DNA of 64,000 nucleotides from the NCBI GenBank assembly GCA_937139335.1, contig CAKZPN010000066.1, positions 26,642 to 90,641 of the forward strand, in the 5' to 3' direction. Origin of the DNA: an uncultured Roseicyclus sp. (GTDB taxonomy: Bacteria; Pseudomonadota; Alphaproteobacteria; Rhodobacterales; Rhodobacteraceae). This document shows positions 26,414-35,795 of this stretch, piece after piece. A model generated the notes under the pieces. It was not told the DNA's origin. It saw nothing but the letters and a program-made list of their open reading frames with translations, and made no database searches. A program made the translations under genes and the position numbers. Within the stretch, counting starts at the first letter, position 1. The number at the start of each line of letters is the position of its first letter.

Positions 26414-27601
26414 TCAGGGCGTCGTGATTGCGCTGGCGGCCCGGCGCACGGCGTCGAGCAACAGCGCCTGCGCCCTGGTCGGCACCCAATCACCGCGGCA
26501 GGTCAGGCCGATCTGACGCCCTGGCCACGCGATCGGGGTGGAGAGCGGCACCAGAAGCCCGTTGCGCACCTCCGCCTGCGCCTGTTGCCCGGAGATGCAG
26601 CCAAGGAGGTCGCTCCGCAACAAAAGCTCCCGGATCAGCAGGATGGAGCCGCATTCGACGATACTGTCGGGCAAGGGCATGCCCCGACTTTCGAACAGCG
26701 CCTCGAACTGCTCGCGCGAGGGCGTCCCCGGCCGTGGCACCGCCCAGGGGTGCCGGACCAGAACCTCGAGCGGAATGTCCGCCTGACCTGCCAGGGGATG
26801 GCCGGGACGGGCGAGGATCGTCAGGTGATCGACGAAAAGCGGCTCCTGGGTCACGTCCTCGATCGGCAGCGGCTCGCGCATCGCGCCGATCATGAAGTCG
26901 ATCTCGCCCCGCCGCAGGGCGCCCAGCATCTCGTCATAGGGGCCGTCGAGGATGGTCACGCGGGTATTGGGGTGAGCGGCCCGGAACCGGGCCACCGCCT
27001 CGGGCAACACGACGGAGCGTGACAGCGGCAGCGCGCCGACGACGATACGCCCGACCTCGCGGCCGTCGAACTCCGCCAGATCGGTCTCGGCCTGGTCGAA
27101 CTCGGAAAACGCGAGCCGCGCGGCCTGTGCCAGTTCCCGGCAGGCGCGCGTGGCGACGACGCCGAAGGAGGTGCGCTCGAACAGCGGCCGCGCCGCCGCC
27201 TGCTCGAGCTGGGTGATCGCGCGGTGCACCGTCGGCTGCGCGAGCCCGAGCTGGCGGGCGGCGAGGGTGAAATTCTGCGCCTCCACCATCGCGATCAGGG
27301 CCTGCAGCTGCGAGGCTGTCGCCGTCACGGCGATCCTCGGCGTGACCTCCGCGAGGGCCGCGTCGAGGCGAGACATCGCGCGCCGCAACCGGGCTCGCAG
27401 CACCGCGCCCCGCGCCGTGAGGAAAAACCCCTTGCGGCTCCGCTCGAACAGGGCGCCCCCGGCTGCGTGCTCCAGCTTGCTCAGGGCCTGTGTCACGGCG
27501 GGCTGGGACACCAGGCATTTCTCCGCCGCAAGGGTCGGCGACCCAAGCTCGGCCACAACCAGAAAGACGCGGACATGCCTGAGGTTGCGGGGGATGGTCA
27601 T
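26414..27601 (-). CDS. LysR-type regulator with two tandem DNA-binding domains
   Basis: Transcriptional regulator of 395 aa, about 95 residues longer than the usual LysR protein. The extra length is a second winged helix: residues about 6-65 (HVRVFLVVAELGSPTLAAEK...VSQPAVTQALSKLE) and about 96-155 (LIAMVEAQNFTLAARQ...LAQPTVHRAITQLEQ) both fit the LysR helix-turn-helix with its wing (LFERS/LFERT). The effector domain covers about 180-390. It follows the first tctA by 41 nt on the same strand and probably belongs to that transcript or to its own promoter; an extended -10 (TGCTATAGT on the minus strand, 27628-27636) lies just before it. It may sense the acid carried by the adjacent TTT system. 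Confidence 0.85.
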   Translation of the reverse strand: MTIPRNLRHVRVFLVVAELGSPTLAAEKCLVSQPAVTQALSKLEHAAGGALFERSRKGFFLTARGAVLRARLRRAMSRLDAALAEVTPRIAVTATASQLQALIAMVEAQNFTLAARQLGLAQPTVHRAITQLEQAAARPLFERTSFGVVATRACRELAQAARLAFSEFDQAETDLAEFDGREVGRIVVGALPLSRSVVLPEAVARFRAAHPNTRVTILDGPYDEMLGALRRGEIDFMIGAMREPLPIEDVTQEPLFVDHLTILARPGHPLAGQADIPLEVLVRHPWAVPRPGTPSREQFEALFESRGMPLPDSIVECGSILLIRELLLRSDLLGCISGQQAQAEVRNGLLVPLSTPIAWPGRQIGLTCRGDWVPTRAQALLLDAVRRAASAITTP

Positions 27602-27642
27602 TCAGGCTCCGGGCGGCTGCGTCCAGTAACTATAGCAGGATC

Positions 27643-29154
27643 TTATCCTGACGACACCTCATCGCCCGCGCCCGCCCGCCGCCGCCACGCCTGCCAGAGC
27701 GACAGCAGCAAGAGCGCGATCGAAGCCAGCACGAACCCGGCTGCGATGGGGCGCTCGAAGAACACCATCGGGTCGCCGCGTGAGATCAGGAAGGCGCGGC
27801 GCAGGTTGGTCTCGATCAGGGGCCCTAGAACGAAACCCAGCAGCAGCAGCGCGGGGCTGAACCTGGCCAATGTCAGCAGGTAACCCGCCAGTCCGATCAT
27901 CGCGACCGCGACGATGTCGAAACTCAGCCCCCGCACCGAATAGACACCGAGGCAGAGGAACACGAGGATCGCCGGGTACATCAGGTGGAACGGAATGCGC
28001 AGCATCGCCACCCAGATGCCGATCAGCGGCAAGTTCAGGATCAGGAGCAGCAGGTTGCCGATGCCGAAGCTTGCGACGAGGCCCCAGAACATCTCGGGCC
28101 GCGCCTCCAGCATCATCGGACCCGGCTGGACACCGTGGATCACCAGCGCGCCCAGCATCAGCGCCATGATCGGGTCGCCCGGAATGCCGAGGGTCAGCGT
28201 CGGCGCGAAGGCGGTGATGGCGGCGGAGTTGTTCGCGGATTCGGGGCCGGCGACACCCTCGATCGCGCCGTTGCCGAAGCGCTCGGGCTGGCGCGCGACG
28301 CGGCGTTCCATCGAGTAGCTGAGGAAGGAGGAAAGCGTGGAGCCTGTGCCCGGCAGCGCCCCGAAGAAGCTGCCCATTGCGCTACCGCGCAAAATCGGCC
28401 AGCCCATCCGCCGCAGGTCCTCGCGCCGCGGCATGAGCGAGCGCAGGCCCAACCGCTCCGCGACGCCCTGGCGGTCGGGGTCGCGCACGTTGGAGATCAC
28501 CTCGGCCACGCCGAAAAGGCCCATCGCCAGCGCCACGAGGTTGATCCCGTCCAGCAACTCGGTCTGGCCAAAGGTGAAGCGCTGCACGCCCGAGTTCACA
28601 TCGGTTCCGACGCAACCCAGCAGCAGCCCCAGCGTGACCATGGCGAAGCCCTTGGCCGGGCGCGATGCGCCGATGGTCGAGGCGGCGACGAGGCCCAGGA
28701 ACATCATCGCTGCGTAGTCCGCCGCGCCGAAGGCCGTGGCCGCGCGCGACAGCCAGCCCGCCAGCAGCACCAGCACCACGATCCCGAAGACCGAGCCCGC
28801 GAAGGACGACGCCATCGCGGTGAATAGCGCCACCCCCGCGCGCCCCTGCCGCGCCATCGGGTAGCCGTCGAGCGTGGTGACGGCGGATTGCGGCGTGCCC
28901 GGCAACCGCAGCAGGATCGAGGCGACCGCGCCGCCGTATTGCGCGCCGTAATAGACGCCCGCGAGCATGATCAGCGCGGCCTCGGGCGTGATGTAGAAGG
29001 TGATCGGCAGCAGGAGCGAGATCGCCGCCATCGCGCCGATGCCGGGCAGGACGCCGACGAAGGTGCCCAGCACAACGCCCAAGAGGCAGTAGACCAGAAC
29101 CTCGGGCTGCAAGGCGAAGCCGAGCCCGAACAGGAGGCCTTCCCAGGTCGTCAT
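27643..29154 (-). CDS. tctA: Tripartite tricarboxylate transporter permease TctA (system 1)
   Basis: Large integral membrane subunit (503 aa, usual length about 500) of a TTT secondary transporter, with about 11-12 hydrophobic segments. The duplicated family motif is clear: GVLPGIGAMAAISLLLP near residue 35 and GALPGTGSTLSSFLSY near 265, plus GIPGDPIMALMLGAL. It overlaps tctB by four bases (ATGA). With TctB and TctC it imports a di- or tricarboxylate driven by an ion gradient. A second, diverged copy lies at 49396-50916. Confidence 0.92.
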   Translation of the reverse strand: MTTWEGLLFGLGFALQPEVLVYCLLGVVLGTFVGVLPGIGAMAAISLLLPITFYITPEAALIMLAGVYYGAQYGGAVASILLRLPGTPQSAVTTLDGYPMARQGRAGVALFTAMASSFAGSVFGIVVLVLLAGWLSRAATAFGAADYAAMMFLGLVAASTIGASRPAKGFAMVTLGLLLGCVGTDVNSGVQRFTFGQTELLDGINLVALAMGLFGVAEVISNVRDPDRQGVAERLGLRSLMPRREDLRRMGWPILRGSAMGSFFGALPGTGSTLSSFLSYSMERRVARQPERFGNGAIEGVAGPESANNSAAITAFAPTLTLGIPGDPIMALMLGALVIHGVQPGPMMLEARPEMFWGLVASFGIGNLLLLILNLPLIGIWVAMLRIPFHLMYPAILVFLCLGVYSVRGLSFDIVAVAMIGLAGYLLTLARFSPALLLLGFVLGPLIETNLRRAFLISRGDPMVFFERPIAAGFVLASIALLLLSLWQAWRRRAGAGDEVSSG

Positions 29155-29597
29155 GGCAGGCGTGGCCAGAGCGGAAGGGTCATCTGCAATCCGATGCTGA
29201 AGACGAGCACGGTGAGGGCTGCGACGACAATGGCCAACGCCACGCGCCAGCGCCAGCCCGGTCGCGGCGCCGGGAGCGTGGCGACGAGGACCGCTGCGGC
29301 GGTCGCGCCTGCGAGGCCCAGGTAGAAGAGCCCGAGGCCGAAGATGAGGATCGCCGCCAGAACCGCCACGACGACGCCCACCTCTATCCTGGGCTGCGGC
29401 GCCGCCCGCCGCAGGGCCGGCAGCGCCACGATCAGGCCCAGCGCGAGCAGGACCGCGCCGAGGACCGCGGGGAAGAACCCCGGCCCCATCTGGCGCAGGC
29501 TGCCGAGGTCATAGTGGACAAGCGCCCAGACCGCGGCGACGGCCCCGAGGGCCGCCAGGGTGAGACCCCCGAGAAGGTCGGGCCAGTCGCGCTGCAT
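29151..29597 (-). CDS. tctB: Tripartite tricarboxylate transporter small subunit TctB (system 1)
   Basis: Small membrane subunit of 148 aa with four predicted helices, typical of TctB. The ATG at 29597 is preferred to an in-frame TTG one codon earlier. It follows tctC by 10 nt and overlaps tctA by four bases. The family is poorly conserved, so the call rests on size, topology and position between tctC and tctA. Confidence 0.85.
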   Translation of the reverse strand: MQRDWPDLLGGLTLAALGAVAAVWALVHYDLGSLRQMGPGFFPAVLGAVLLALGLIVALPALRRAAPQPRIEVGVVVAVLAAILIFGLGLFYLGLAGATAAAVLVATLPAPRPGWRWRVALAIVVAALTVLVFSIGLQMTLPLWPRLP

Positions 29598-29607
29598 CAA
29601 GAACCTG

Positions 29608-30585
29608 CTACTGCGCCTCGACCCGGTCGATCACGGCGCCCCACATCGCGGTATCCGTCGCGATACGTTCTTCCAGATCCGCCGGCGAGCCGGGGGCCGC
29701 CTGCCAGCCGATGGCAAGCAGCTGCTCCTGAACCGCCGGGTCCGCGAGGATCTCGTTGATCTCGGTGTTCAACCGCTCGATGACCGCCGGGTCGGTGTCG
29801 GCAGGCGCGATGAACGCGTTCCACAGCTCGGCCCGGAAATCGTCGGGCAAGCCCGCCTGCCCCGCCAGCACCGGCACGTCGGGCGCCTGCGCGAAGGGCT
29901 CGGCCGAGGTGATGCCCAGCATGCGCATGCTGCCCGCCTCGACATGCGGCAGCGCGGCGGAAGGCGCCATGAAGCCCGAGTCGATCTCGCCGCCCATGAT
30001 CGAGGTCGTGACCTCGGCATAGCTGGTGAAGGGGATGTGCAGCATGCTCACACCGGCCTCAGCCGCGAACAGCTCTGCCGTCAGATGCGCGCCCGAGCCT
30101 TGCCCGACCGAGCCGAAGGTCAGCGCCTCGGGCTCTGCCCCGGCCGCCGCGACGAAGCTGTCGACATCGGTGAAGTCGGAGTCAGAGGAAACCGCCAGAA
30201 CCAGCGGCGAGGTCGCGATCAGGGTCACGGGCGCGATGTCCTCGGCCACGTCGAAGCCGGTGTCGTCCATCAGGCGCTGCGCAGTGGTCAGCGGGCCGTT
30301 GATGGTGGTGCCGAAGGTGTGGCCGTCCCCGGCAGAGACCAGCATCTGCTGCACGCCGATGACACCACCCGCGCCGGGACGGTTCTCGATCACGACGGGC
30401 TGGCCCAGGCGCTGCGACAGCGGGTCGGTGATGATGCGCGCAAGGATGTCGGGCGACGAGCCGGCCGGGAAGCCGACGAAGACGTGGACCGGGCCGGTCG
30501 GCCAGGTGTCCTGCGCGACCGCGGGCACGGCGGCAAAGGCGACGGCGCAGGCGAGCGCGGCGCGGCGGGTGAGAGCGATGGTCAT
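29608..30585 (-). CDS. tctC: Tripartite tricarboxylate transporter substrate-binding protein TctC (Bug family, system 1)
   Basis: Periplasmic binding protein of 325 aa in the Bug/TctC family. The Sec signal peptide ends near residue 24 (AVPAVAQ). Family motifs include VFVGFPAGSSPDILARII, IENRPGAGGVIGVQ and the second-lobe segment FGSVGQGSGAHLTAELF. The ATG at 30585 has an AGGAGG upstream. It delivers a carboxylate to TctAB; Bug proteins bind citrate, glutamate, nicotinate or aromatic acids, so the ligand cannot be read from sequence. It lies 120 nt after the CoA-transferase gene in the same direction. Confidence 0.9.
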   Translation of the reverse strand: MTIALTRRAALACAVAFAAVPAVAQDTWPTGPVHVFVGFPAGSSPDILARIITDPLSQRLGQPVVIENRPGAGGVIGVQQMLVSAGDGHTFGTTINGPLTTAQRLMDDTGFDVAEDIAPVTLIATSPLVLAVSSDSDFTDVDSFVAAAGAEPEALTFGSVGQGSGAHLTAELFAAEAGVSMLHIPFTSYAEVTTSIMGGEIDSGFMAPSAALPHVEAGSMRMLGITSAEPFAQAPDVPVLAGQAGLPDDFRAELWNAFIAPADTDPAVIERLNTEINEILADPAVQEQLLAIGWQAAPGSPADLEERIATDTAMWGAVIDRVEAQ

Positions 30586-30705
30586 ATGAATGGTCCTCCT
30601 CCGGAATTCGGGGCCAAAGGACACCAATCGCGGGGCGAATGCAATGTGGCAGGAAAAGCGGAACCGCTCGCCCCCGGGGCTACTTCTTCTATCAGAATGG
30701 CGGTC

Positions 30706-31905
30706 TCAGATCACGCCGTCCTTCGCCAGCCGCGCCAGATCTTCCTCGCCCAGGCCCAGCGCGCCCCAGACCGCGGCGTTGTGCTGCCCGAGCGTCGGCG
30801 GCGGTGTCTCCACCTGCGGCGCCGCGTGGTTCAGCTTCACGCCGGTCGTCGCCACCCGCACGTCGGCCTCCACCCCCGGCACGCGTGAGTAAGTCTTCAG
30901 AAACCCGCGACCCGCGACCTGTTCGGTCGCCAGAACCTCGGGCACGCTCAGCACCGCGCCCGCGGGCACACCGATCGCGGCAAGCTCCTCGACCCATGCC
31001 TCGGCCGGGCGGGTGCGCAGCACCGCCTCGATCTCGGCGTTCAGCGCGTGCCGGTTGCGTTTGCGGTCTTCGCGCGTCGCGTAGTCGGGACGCTCCAGCA
31101 GGTCGGCGCGGCCGATGTGGCGGGCCAGCGCCTGCCATTGCTCGTCCTTGTTCGCGGCGATATTCAGCGGCGCGTCCTGCGCCTGGAACGTGCCTGACGG
31201 CGCAGAGGTCGCGTTCTCGTTGCCCTGCGCCGTGGGCTCCACCCCCGCGATCAGGAAATTCGACACCGCCCAACCCATCGTCACCAGCACCGATTCCAGC
31301 ATCGACACGTCGATCAGCGCACCGCGTGGCCGGGCATTCAGGGCCGCACTGATGGCAAAGGCCGCCGTCAGTCCGCCGATGGTGTCGGCGATCGGAACCC
31401 CCACGCGCAGCGGCGCGCTGGTCGCGTCGCCAGTCACGGACATGACCCCGGACATGCCCTGCACGATCTGGTCGTAGGCGGGCCGGCCCCGCCACGGCCC
31501 GTCCTGCCCGAACCCCGAGATGGCACAGTAGATCAGCTCCGGGCGCAGCGCCTTCAGCACCTCGTATCCCAGTCCCAGCCGGTCCATCACGCCGGGGCGA
31601 AAGTTCTCCACCACCACGTCGGCCTCCGTCACCAGCCGCTTGAACAGCGCCTTGCCCTCGGCGTGCTTGAGGTTCACCGTCACCGATTTCTTGCCGGCGT
31701 TCTGTGCGAGGAAGGATACGCCCATGCCGCGCGCATTCAGCGCCGGATCGGCTCCGAGATTGCGCGCCAGATCGCCCCGTCCGGGCGCCTCGACCTTGAT
31801 GACCTCGGCCCCGAAATGCACCAGCTGGTGGCAGGCAAAGGGGCCGGACAGCACATTGGTCAGGTCCAGAACCCGGATACCCTCCAGCCCGCGCGGCATG
31901 GTCAT
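30706..31905 (-). CDS. CaiB/BaiF family (class III) CoA-transferase
   Basis: Class III CoA-transferase of 399 aa that moves CoA between carboxylic acids. Family motifs: LEGIRVLDLTNVLSGPFAC near the start, GAEVIKVEAP, NFRPGVMDRLGLGYEVL, and RPAYDQIVQGMSGVM, in which Asp145 probably is the catalytic aspartate. The ATG at 31905 has GGAGGG 8 nt upstream. It follows the hydroxyacid dehydrogenase gene by 102 nt and precedes tctC. In this context it likely activates or deacylates an acid intermediate of the pathway; donor and acceptor are unknown. Confidence 0.88.
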   Translation of the reverse strand: MTMPRGLEGIRVLDLTNVLSGPFACHQLVHFGAEVIKVEAPGRGDLARNLGADPALNARGMGVSFLAQNAGKKSVTVNLKHAEGKALFKRLVTEADVVVENFRPGVMDRLGLGYEVLKALRPELIYCAISGFGQDGPWRGRPAYDQIVQGMSGVMSVTGDATSAPLRVGVPIADTIGGLTAAFAISAALNARPRGALIDVSMLESVLVTMGWAVSNFLIAGVEPTAQGNENATSAPSGTFQAQDAPLNIAANKDEQWQALARHIGRADLLERPDYATREDRKRNRHALNAEIEAVLRTRPAEAWVEELAAIGVPAGAVLSVPEVLATEQVAGRGFLKTYSRVPGVEADVRVATTGVKLNHAAPQVETPPPTLGQHNAAVWGALGLGEEDLARLAKDGVI

Positions 31906-32007
31906 GTGCCTGTCCCTCCCTGGCGGCCTCGGACGAACCATGGACGCGGACCATCGCCGGGCGCAAGGCCGGGGGCAGGCAGGCTTTTCCTCTGCCTGCA
32001 CTGCGCC

Positions 32008-32961
32008 TCAGATCTCGCGGATCGGCGCACCCTCGACCCAGGCGCGCACGTTTTCGGCGGTCTGGGCATACATCACGCGGTAGGTGTCGAGCGCGCCGTA
32101 GCCGATATGCGGCGTCAGGATCAGCTTGCCCGCCTCCATCAGCCCGGCATCGCGGATCGCGGCGTCGGCGGGCAGCGGCTCCTGCTCGAATACGTCGAGG
32201 GCTACCCGCGCGGGCCGTCCGGCCCGAAGCGCCGCCAGCAGTGCTGTCTCGTCGATGATGGGCGCGCGTGAGGTGTTCACCAGCACGGCATCGGGCTTCA
32301 TCCGCGCCAGTTCCGCCGCACCGATCAGCCCGCGAGTGCGGTCTGACAGGACAAGGTGGACGCTGGCCACATCCGCGACGTCCAGCAACTCGCTAAGGCT
32401 GCCGGCCTGCGTCACGCCCACCTCGGCGCAGCGCTCGGCGGTCAGGTTCTGGCTCCACGCGACCACGTTCATGCCGAAGGGCCGCGCCAGCTCTGCCACC
32501 GCCGCGCCAAGCCGCCCCAGCCCGATCAGGCCCAGCGTCAGCCCGTCGAGATCGCGCCCGGCCTCGGCCTGCCAGCCACCCGATTGCAGCGACCGCATCT
32601 CGGACACGAGGTTGCGCGCCGCGACGAGGATCAGGGTAAAGGCAAGGTGCGCCGTCGCGGGCGCGCGGCTGGCGGTGCCGCAGACGGTAACGCCCCGCGC
32701 CCGCGCCGCCGCGACGTCGATGGAGGCGTTGCGCATCCCGGTGGTGACGATCAGGTGCAGGTTCGGCAGCGCCTCGATCAGGCCTGCCGGCAGCGGCGTC
32801 CGCTCGCGCATCGCGCAGATCACGTCGAACGGCTGCAGTTCCTCTATCAGATCTTCTGGCGGGATCGGCTCACGGAATACCGTCACATCGTCCGCAAGTT
32901 CCCCCCAGTCGGCGAAGCGGGTGGAATAACCCTGGTAGTCGTCCAGAACAGCGATCTTCAT
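32008..32961 (-). CDS. D-2-hydroxyacid dehydrogenase (first copy)
   Basis: NAD(P)-dependent 2-hydroxyacid dehydrogenase of 317 aa. The nucleotide-binding motif GLGRLGAAVAELARPFG, the catalytic Arg in VNTSRAPIID, the Glu in FEQEPLP, and the His in TPHIGYG are all present. It reduces a 2-oxo acid or oxidises a D-2-hydroxyacid. The ATG at 32961 is supported by the conserved N-terminus (MKIAVLDDYQ). It lies 10 nt after the small AtuA-like gene. Similar to but distinct from the copy at 40418-41407. Confidence 0.88.
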   Translation of the reverse strand: MKIAVLDDYQGYSTRFADWGELADDVTVFREPIPPEDLIEELQPFDVICAMRERTPLPAGLIEALPNLHLIVTTGMRNASIDVAAARARGVTVCGTASRAPATAHLAFTLILVAARNLVSEMRSLQSGGWQAEAGRDLDGLTLGLIGLGRLGAAVAELARPFGMNVVAWSQNLTAERCAEVGVTQAGSLSELLDVADVASVHLVLSDRTRGLIGAAELARMKPDAVLVNTSRAPIIDETALLAALRAGRPARVALDVFEQEPLPADAAIRDAGLMEAGKLILTPHIGYGALDTYRVMYAQTAENVRAWVEGAPIREI

Positions 32962-32971
32962 CGCGAAATCC

Positions 32972-33286
32972 TCACTCCGTATCGGGCAGGTCGATGGTGA
33001 GCATGAGCGCGCTGAGGCTCTTGCCATGCGGGTCTATGGAGAGCGACCGGCTGACGCCCCCGCCCAGCGCATTCTCGATCACGAAATTCAGCGCGGCAAG
33101 ACGCGGCAGCTCGTAGCGTGTCACCGGCCCGGCGCCGATGGCCGCGAAGGTCGCCGCGACACGCTCGGCGGTCAGGTCGCGCCTCAGCTGCTCCCACCCC
33201 GCCGCGTCATAGGCGACCACGACGATGTTGGAGGTATTGCCCTTGTCGCCGGCGCGGGCGTGAGCGAGGTCGTGGACGCGCGTCAT
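32972..33286 (-). CDS. AtuA-like small protein
   Basis: Protein of 104 aa matching the small domain found fused to, or encoded next to, AtuA/DUF1446 proteins. Conserved features are the N-terminal LAHARAGDKGNTSNIVVVAY and the C-terminal FVIENALGGGVSRSLSIDPHGKSLS. It overlaps the AtuA gene by four bases (ATGA), a strong sign that the two act as one protein. The biochemical function of the pair is not established; in Pseudomonas the atu genes serve acyclic terpene breakdown. Confidence 0.75.
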   Translation of the reverse strand: MTRVHDLAHARAGDKGNTSNIVVVAYDAAGWEQLRRDLTAERVAATFAAIGAGPVTRYELPRLAALNFVIENALGGGVSRSLSIDPHGKSLSALMLTIDLPDTE

Positions 33287-34644
33287 GCCTGCCCTCCGCC
33301 GAAGACCTCGACGCCGAGCCGGATCAGGTCGCGCGGGACCATCACCGACTGCACCGCCATCACGTTGCGCACAGAGGCGACGCTGCCGCCACCCCCGCCC
33401 GTGGGCCCGTTCACATGCATCGCGCGCACCTCGAAGCCGACCGCAGCCGCCGCCGCCCGGTCCCGGCAACGCGCGGCGATCCGCAGGCGCACCTCGTAGG
33501 GTTCGGACGTGCCCGAGGCGGCGCCGTGCAGGCTGGTGCAGCCGATCAGGTCGACGCGCATTTCGTCATAGGTAAACCCACGCCGGCGCAGCCTGTCCTG
33601 CACCACCTGCGCCGCCAGCTTCGCCCGCTCCACCGCGCCGATGCCGGCGTAGCCCACCTGCCCCTCGCCGATGAACCCCTCGGCATAGGCGACCAGCACT
33701 TTCAATTGCTCGGGCGGACCATCGGCGCGCGCACCTGTCACCTGCACCCGGTCGTGCCCGGTCTCGACCAGGTCGATCCCGGTCATATCGAGCGTGCAAT
33801 CGGGCGTGATGTAACGCGCCGGGTCATGCACCTCGTAGAGCAGTTGCTCGGTCGCGGTGCGCCGGTCGAGCCGCCCGCCGGTGCCCGGCAGCTTGGTCAG
33901 CTCCAGCGCGCCATCCTTCCCGATGAGAGCGATCGGGTTGCCGATGTCGTCCATCCCCGGCACCTGCTTTTCGGGCCGCGTCGGGTCGGCGAAACAGCCG
34001 CCGGTCAGTTGCGCCGCGCATTCCAGCAGGTGCCCCATGACGGTGCCCGCCGCGATCCGGTCGAGATCGTCCGCGCCCCAGCCGAAATGGTGCATCGCGG
34101 GCGCGAGAAACAGCGAGGGGTCGGCGACGCGGCCGGTCAGGACGACCTCGGCCCCCGTCTCCAGCCCTGCCAGCACCGCGTCGGCGCCGAGATAGGCGTT
34201 GGCCGAGACCATGTCGGGCAGGAGGCTTTCCACCGGATCGCCGCTTTCCATAAGCACAAGATCCGGCCGCGCACGCACCGCGTCGGTCACGTCGTCGCCG
34301 GTGACGGCCGCGGCGCGAAGATGCGGCAGGCCAAGCTCCGCCGCCACCGCCACCGTTGCACGGGCCGCGGCGACGGGGTTCGCCGCACCCATGTTGCTGA
34401 CGATCCTGACGCCGTTGCGCGCGGCAGCGGGCAGCACGGCCTGCATGCGGGCGCGCAGGTGCGGATTGAACCCGGCGTCGGGGTCGGCATGGCGCGCCTG
34501 AACTTCCCGCGCCACCGTGCGCTCGGCCAGGCATTCGAAGACGAGGTAGTCGACCGCGCCCGCCTCGGCCATGGCGACGGCCGGCTCGATCCGGTCATCG
34601 GCGAACCCGGCCCCCGCCCCGATGCGCAGCCGGAGGTCCGTCAT
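33283..34644 (-). CDS. AtuA family (DUF1446) protein
   Basis: Protein of 453 aa in the AtuA/DUF1446 family. Typical segments are LRIGAGAGFADDRIEPA at the start, VSNMGAANPVAAA, VVLTGRVADPSLFLAP and the Gly-rich GPTGGGGG near the C-terminus. AtuA is required for growth on citronellol/geraniol in Pseudomonas, but many homologues sit in carboxylic-acid clusters with no link to terpenes and their reaction is unknown. Here it lies between tcuB and the small AtuA-like gene with four-base overlaps on both sides, inside a TTT-linked operon, so a terpene role is unlikely. Confidence 0.8.
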   Translation of the reverse strand: MTDLRLRIGAGAGFADDRIEPAVAMAEAGAVDYLVFECLAERTVAREVQARHADPDAGFNPHLRARMQAVLPAAARNGVRIVSNMGAANPVAAARATVAVAAELGLPHLRAAAVTGDDVTDAVRARPDLVLMESGDPVESLLPDMVSANAYLGADAVLAGLETGAEVVLTGRVADPSLFLAPAMHHFGWGADDLDRIAAGTVMGHLLECAAQLTGGCFADPTRPEKQVPGMDDIGNPIALIGKDGALELTKLPGTGGRLDRRTATEQLLYEVHDPARYITPDCTLDMTGIDLVETGHDRVQVTGARADGPPEQLKVLVAYAEGFIGEGQVGYAGIGAVERAKLAAQVVQDRLRRRGFTYDEMRVDLIGCTSLHGAASGTSEPYEVRLRIAARCRDRAAAAAVGFEVRAMHVNGPTGGGGGSVASVRNVMAVQSVMVPRDLIRLGVEVFGGGQA

Positions 34645-35795
34645 CCGCCGCTGATCCGCGCGGCGGCGGGAACCGGGCGGTCGGGCGGCGCCGGGTTCAG
34701 CCCGTGCCGACGCGACATCGCGTGACGGCAGAGTGCCGCGAAGCGGTAGAAGCCATGCACGAACTTGCCGTATGGCATGGTCAGGAACAGGCTGAAGACC
34801 ACGCCGAGGTGGATTGCCAGCAGCACGCCCATCGCGGCGGTGCCGCCGAGGATGTGCAGCGCCAGACCCGTCACGGCGGTCAGAAACAGCATCAGGATGA
34901 AGGCGACATCCATGCCGGTCGCGCGCTGGTCGACAAGGTCGGGCAAACGCTTGCGCCGCGCCGCCAGAAGGCCACCTGTGCCGATGGCCAGACCGATGCC
35001 GCCCACGGTGCCCAGCATCTGCGGCAGGTCCCACCACGGGTAGGGCGCGATGCGCCCGAAGCCGTAGTGGTAGATCGTGCCGACGGACGTGGCGGCGAAG
35101 CACAGCAGGAAGCCGTAGAAGGTGAGATGGTGATAGAGCCTGCGGTTGTCGCGCGGCTGGTCATCCTCGTTGAAGCAGCCGGCCCCGCCGCCATCGAGGT
35201 AGCGCAGGCTGCCGGCATCGCGGATCGCCTGCCAGATCGAAGGCGAGCTGGACGCGACGGTGTTGACCGCGTTGGCATCGGCCCAGAAGGCCCGCAGCCC
35301 CATGCCCATCGCGACGAGCGAGAACAGGAAGACCGCGCCGAACAGCGCCGCCATCGTGTTGTGCGGCATCAGGGCATAGAACCCCTCGGGCGCGAGATGG
35401 GCGCGAAACAATTCGCCGGGCGCGTTCAGCACGATGAGGCCGATGAAGAAGGCCGTGACCGACAGCGCCGTCAGCACCGCGATCTTCAGCCCGTTCCGCG
35501 CGAACAGCGGCGCCAGCGCCTGCGGCCAGGCGTATTGCGCGTAGCTGTCGTTGCGCACCTCGGCCAGCGTCTTGGGCAGGTTCACCGCGAATTCATGCGG
35601 CGGCGAGAACTGGCAGTCGTGGTAGCACGCGCCGCAGTTGTGGCACAGGTTGGCGAGGTAGTTGATGTCGCCCGCGGCAAAACTGCGCTGCATCTGAAGC
35701 GCGGGAAACACCGCGCAGATCCCCTCGCAATAGCGGCAGGCGTTGCAGATCGTGATCTGACGCTCGGCCTCTTGCTGAAGCTCAGTTCCCTGCAT
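34641..35795 (-). CDS. tcuB: TcuB-like membrane iron-sulfur electron-transfer protein
   Basis: Protein of 384 aa. The N-terminus holds two 4Fe-4S motifs (Cys17, 20, 23, 27 and Cys51, 54, 57, 61); the rest has about six membrane helices. This is the TcuB arrangement, in which electrons from the FADH2 of TcuA pass to the quinone pool. It overlaps tcuA by 14 nt and atuA by four, so the three are translated together. The presence of both clusters and the helices suggests a working protein. Confidence 0.88.
   Translation of the reverse strand: MQGTELQQEAERQITICNACRYCEGICAVFPALQMQRSFAAGDINYLANLCHNCGACYHDCQFSPPHEFAVNLPKTLAEVRNDSYAQYAWPQALAPLFARNGLKIAVLTALSVTAFFIGLIVLNAPGELFRAHLAPEGFYALMPHNTMAALFGAVFLFSLVAMGMGLRAFWADANAVNTVASSSPSIWQAIRDAGSLRYLDGGGAGCFNEDDQPRDNRRLYHHLTFYGFLLCFAATSVGTIYHYGFGRIAPYPWWDLPQMLGTVGGIGLAIGTGGLLAARRKRLPDLVDQRATGMDVAFILMLFLTAVTGLALHILGGTAAMGVLLAIHLGVVFSLFLTMPYGKFVHGFYRFAALCRHAMSRRHGLNPAPPDRPVPAAARISGG

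Noticed and set aside
27637..27649. Imperfect palindrome AGGATCTTATCCT at the tctA stop as an operator of the LysR protein.
   Set aside because: Single copy, overlapping a stop codon, and without the T-N11-A spacing; not enough to call.
31975..31999. Seven-base inverted repeat between the hydroxyacid dehydrogenase and CaiB genes as a terminator.
   Set aside because: The T tract lies in the loop, not after the stem, and both genes run in the same direction with no sign of a break.
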